Source: Candidatus Heimdallarchaeota archaeon (GTDB taxonomy: Archaea; Asgardarchaeota; Heimdallarchaeia; JABLTI01). From it: a stretch of DNA of 6,518 nt. The DNA lies in NCBI GenBank assembly GCA_030602675.1, contig JAUVZH010000155.1, positions 1 to 6,518 of the forward strand, read 5' to 3'. This document shows positions 5,005-6,518 of this stretch, one piece after another. Made by a program: the position numbers and the translations under genes. How positions within the stretch are numbered: the stretch's first letter is position 1; every line of letters begins with the position of its first letter. Under the pieces are notes generated by a model that did no database searches, was not told the DNA's origin, and worked only from the letters and a program-made list of their open reading frames with translations.

Positions 5005-6518
5005 TCATCTTTGCTTTCTTCTTCTTGATTTTATTGTGAATATTACTATTATACCCAAAGCAGTTATTGTAAACAAGCTAATTCCAAGCATTCCTACACC
5101 TAAACCCCCAGTTTGATTTTCAATGGTGAATGGGTAGTCAGTTTGAGCTTCTACAGTAAAAACACCATCTGATGCTATTACTTTTAGTTCATAGACACCG
5201 TTCGGAACTGTTTTCGTATCCCAGAAATAGGATTCAAAAGTTAACTCGCTAGCAATTTCCTCCCAACTTGTTCCATCCCAAATATAAACGGAATAAACAA
5301 GTATATCACCATCTAGATCATTTCCATTCCATCTGATGTTCACATTTCCTGAAAATGATTCTCCTCCAGTTGGATTAACTAATGCTAATGTAGGTGCTTG
5401 TTCATAATTGTCTATAATAAATGCATTTGATTCATCAGTGACAGCAAAATATCCATCTGTAACTATTATCCAAAAACGATAATCAATTCCATCTATGTAC
5501 AATGTAGTATCAAATTGATAACTTGTCTGATCAATAAGATTAGACGCAAAGATAATCCAGCCACTAACACCTCTTCGATAGTATAAAGTGAATTGTAAAG
5601 ATTCATTGTCTAAATCTGAAGCTGTCCATGTGATGGTAATAGTACCACTAACAGGACTTGCTATTGTATCGATATTAACAGTAGGTGGATCTGGATTGTA
5701 AACAGTAAAATCAGCAGCTGAGATATCTTCGGTTGTGAAATTCCCATCATTAACTACTATTCGTATGCGATATGTTGTTCTATCAATTAGACTAATTGTA
5801 CTCCAGAAATAACTAGTAGAACCTACTACAAACCCCATATAGGTCCAGTTTACTCCTGAATTCTCAGAATAATATAATGCATATGTTAACACATCCCCAT
5901 CATAATCTGTTTCATACCAATTGATAAAGAAAGCTCCTGCAACCACTTCTCCACCATTTGGAAATTGTATAGTTACATAGGGAACATGATCAATTGTAAA
6001 GGGGGTTAAAGATTGATCAGTGACTATAAACATCCCATCTGTTAGGTTAATTCGTAAGAGATAATCAGAACCACTCAGAATTGGACGTGTATTCCACAAA
6101 TAGTAAGTATTATTTATTCCAGTTGCAATTTCTATCCAGCTAGTGACATTCCAATAATATAGCGTTGCTGATATACTTGCACCATAATCTGGATCATTGG
6201 CATTCCAAATAATTAAGAAATTACCGCCTATTGTTTCTCCACCTGTTAGTGTTACCAAGCTAACTGTTGGGGGTTCAGGATGATCAATTACAAATGTACT
6301 GTTTGTGTAATCTACTATTGTCCAATAGTCGTCTTCAGTTGTAATCCTTAACTCATAATAAATCCATTCTGGGAACAAAGTTACGTTCCATTCATATTGA
6401 TTTACATTTTCAACTTCTGCTATGAAAACCCAATCGGAGCCATTCCAATACTCCAGTGTAAAGTTTAGTAACATTCCATCTGGATCATAACCAATCCAGG
6501 TAATTGTTACTACACCCC
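5005..6518 (-). CDS. Ig/FN3-like repeat surface protein with C-terminal membrane anchor, N-terminus beyond window
   Basis: This is the C-terminal 503 codons of a larger surface protein; stop TGA at 5007-5005. The ATG at 6474-6472 is not the start. The frame stays open to the edge and the 14 codons before it read GVVTITWIGYDPDG, the conserved opening of a repeat unit. One partial and four complete units of about 96 residues follow, each with a hydrophobic-WxxxDxD core, an aromatic YY/YI strand, a W/FxT strand and an xDGxF...FxI end. A membrane helix (about 460-480 counted from that ATG) and the tail KSRRRKQR close the protein. About eleven N-X-S/T sequons and no cysteine in the visible part fit a glycosylated extracellular stalk. 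The last repeat, helix and tail resemble those of the protease at 1824-4805. The missing N-terminal part could therefore be a third S8 protease, but no catalytic motif is visible here, so that is inference. Binding partner or substrate unknown. Confidence 0.9.
   Translation of the reverse strand, partial: GVVTITWIGYDPDGMLLNFTLEYWNGSDWVFIAEVENVNQYEWNVTLFPEWIYYELRITTEDDYWTIVDYTNSTFVIDHPEPPTVSLVTLTGGETIGGNFLIIWNANDPDYGASISATLYYWNVTSWIEIATGINNTYYLWNTRPILSGSDYLLRINLTDGMFIVTDQSLTPFTIDHVPYVTIQFPNGGEVVAGAFFINWYETDYDGDVLTYALYYSENSGVNWTYMGFVVGSTSYFWSTISLIDRTTYRIRIVVNDGNFTTEDISAADFTVYNPDPPTVNIDTIASPVSGTITITWTASDLDNESLQFTLYYRRGVSGWIIFASNLIDQTSYQFDTTLYIDGIDYRFWIIVTDGYFAVTDESNAFIIDNYEQAPTLALVNPTGGESFSGNVNIRWNGNDLDGDILVYSVYIWDGTSWEEIASELTFESYFWDTKTVPNGVYELKVIASDGVFTVEAQTDYPFTIENQTGGLGVGMLGISLFTITALGIIVIFTIKSRRRKQR
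5116..6518 (-). repeat. Tandem Ig/FN3-like protein repeats (one partial, four complete)
   Basis: The coding sequence is built of diverged units of about 290 bases. Approximate borders: 6518-6283 (partial), 6279-5986, 5985-5695, 5694-5407 and 5406-5116. Each opens with a Pro-rich linker plus a TGGE or NGGE turn (or the degenerate ASPVSG), then a strand with Trp (IIWNAND, INWYETD, ITWTASD, IRWNGND). Each ends with an Asp-Gly-x-Phe turn and a terminal FxI or FxV strand (FTIDH, FTVYN, FIIDN, FTIEN). The repeats are evident in protein but poorly conserved in DNA, so they are old duplications. They are expected to fold as beta-sandwiches and act as a spacer or adhesion stalk. Confidence 0.85.

Noticed and set aside
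5116..6518. Regular spacing of about 290 bases considered as DNA satellite or CRISPR-like repeats
   Set aside because: Similarity is at the protein level with diverged DNA and continuous coding frame; there are no short identical direct repeats with unique spacers.

Overview
The window holds three co-directional genes, all read from the minus strand, so transcription runs from high to low coordinates. The DNA is AT-rich, with AGA as the main arginine codon near the gene ends. Upstream of two genes lies a purine-rich element followed by a T-rich TATA box, the layout of an archaeal BRE/TATA promoter. Oligo-T tracts without strong hairpins follow two of the stop codons. The proteins have an N-terminal signal peptide, a long beta-rich ectodomain full of N-X-S/T sequons, one C-terminal membrane helix and a short Arg/Lys tail. 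Together this suggests an archaeon. The architecture recalls surface proteins of Asgard archaea (Loki-, Heimdall-, Thorarchaeia), but that lineage is a recollection-based inference, not something the sequence proves.

Layout in transcription order. (1) 6518 to 5005: the 3' part of a gene that enters from beyond the window. It encodes tandem Ig/FN3-like repeats, a membrane anchor and a basic tail. (2) 4805 to 1824: a complete 993-residue membrane-anchored subtilisin-family (S8) serine protease. It has a propeptide, an intact Asp/His/Ser triad, two CARDB-like modules flanking a beta-rich domain, one Ig-like repeat, a membrane helix and a basic tail. (3) 1622 to 1: a second, closely related S8 protease starting with TTG and cut off at the window edge after 540 codons, within its first CARDB-like module. 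The two intergenic gaps (199 and 201 bases) hold promoters, leaders and T-rich ends and show no further gene.

Genes 2 and 3 are a tandem duplication that includes their promoters: both have the same 9-base TATA block, the same upstream TTGAGAA element and related 5' leaders. Genes 1 and 2 share the same C-terminal module and the same 12-base T-rich motif just after the stop. The likely picture is a small cluster of cell-surface, probably glycosylated proteases, each expressed from its own promoter, with stalks of different length. No RNA gene, CRISPR array, insertion sequence or clearly novel system is visible. The points of interest are the duplicated regulatory unit, the TTG start, the modular stalk variation and a conserved N-terminal block in the propeptide region.
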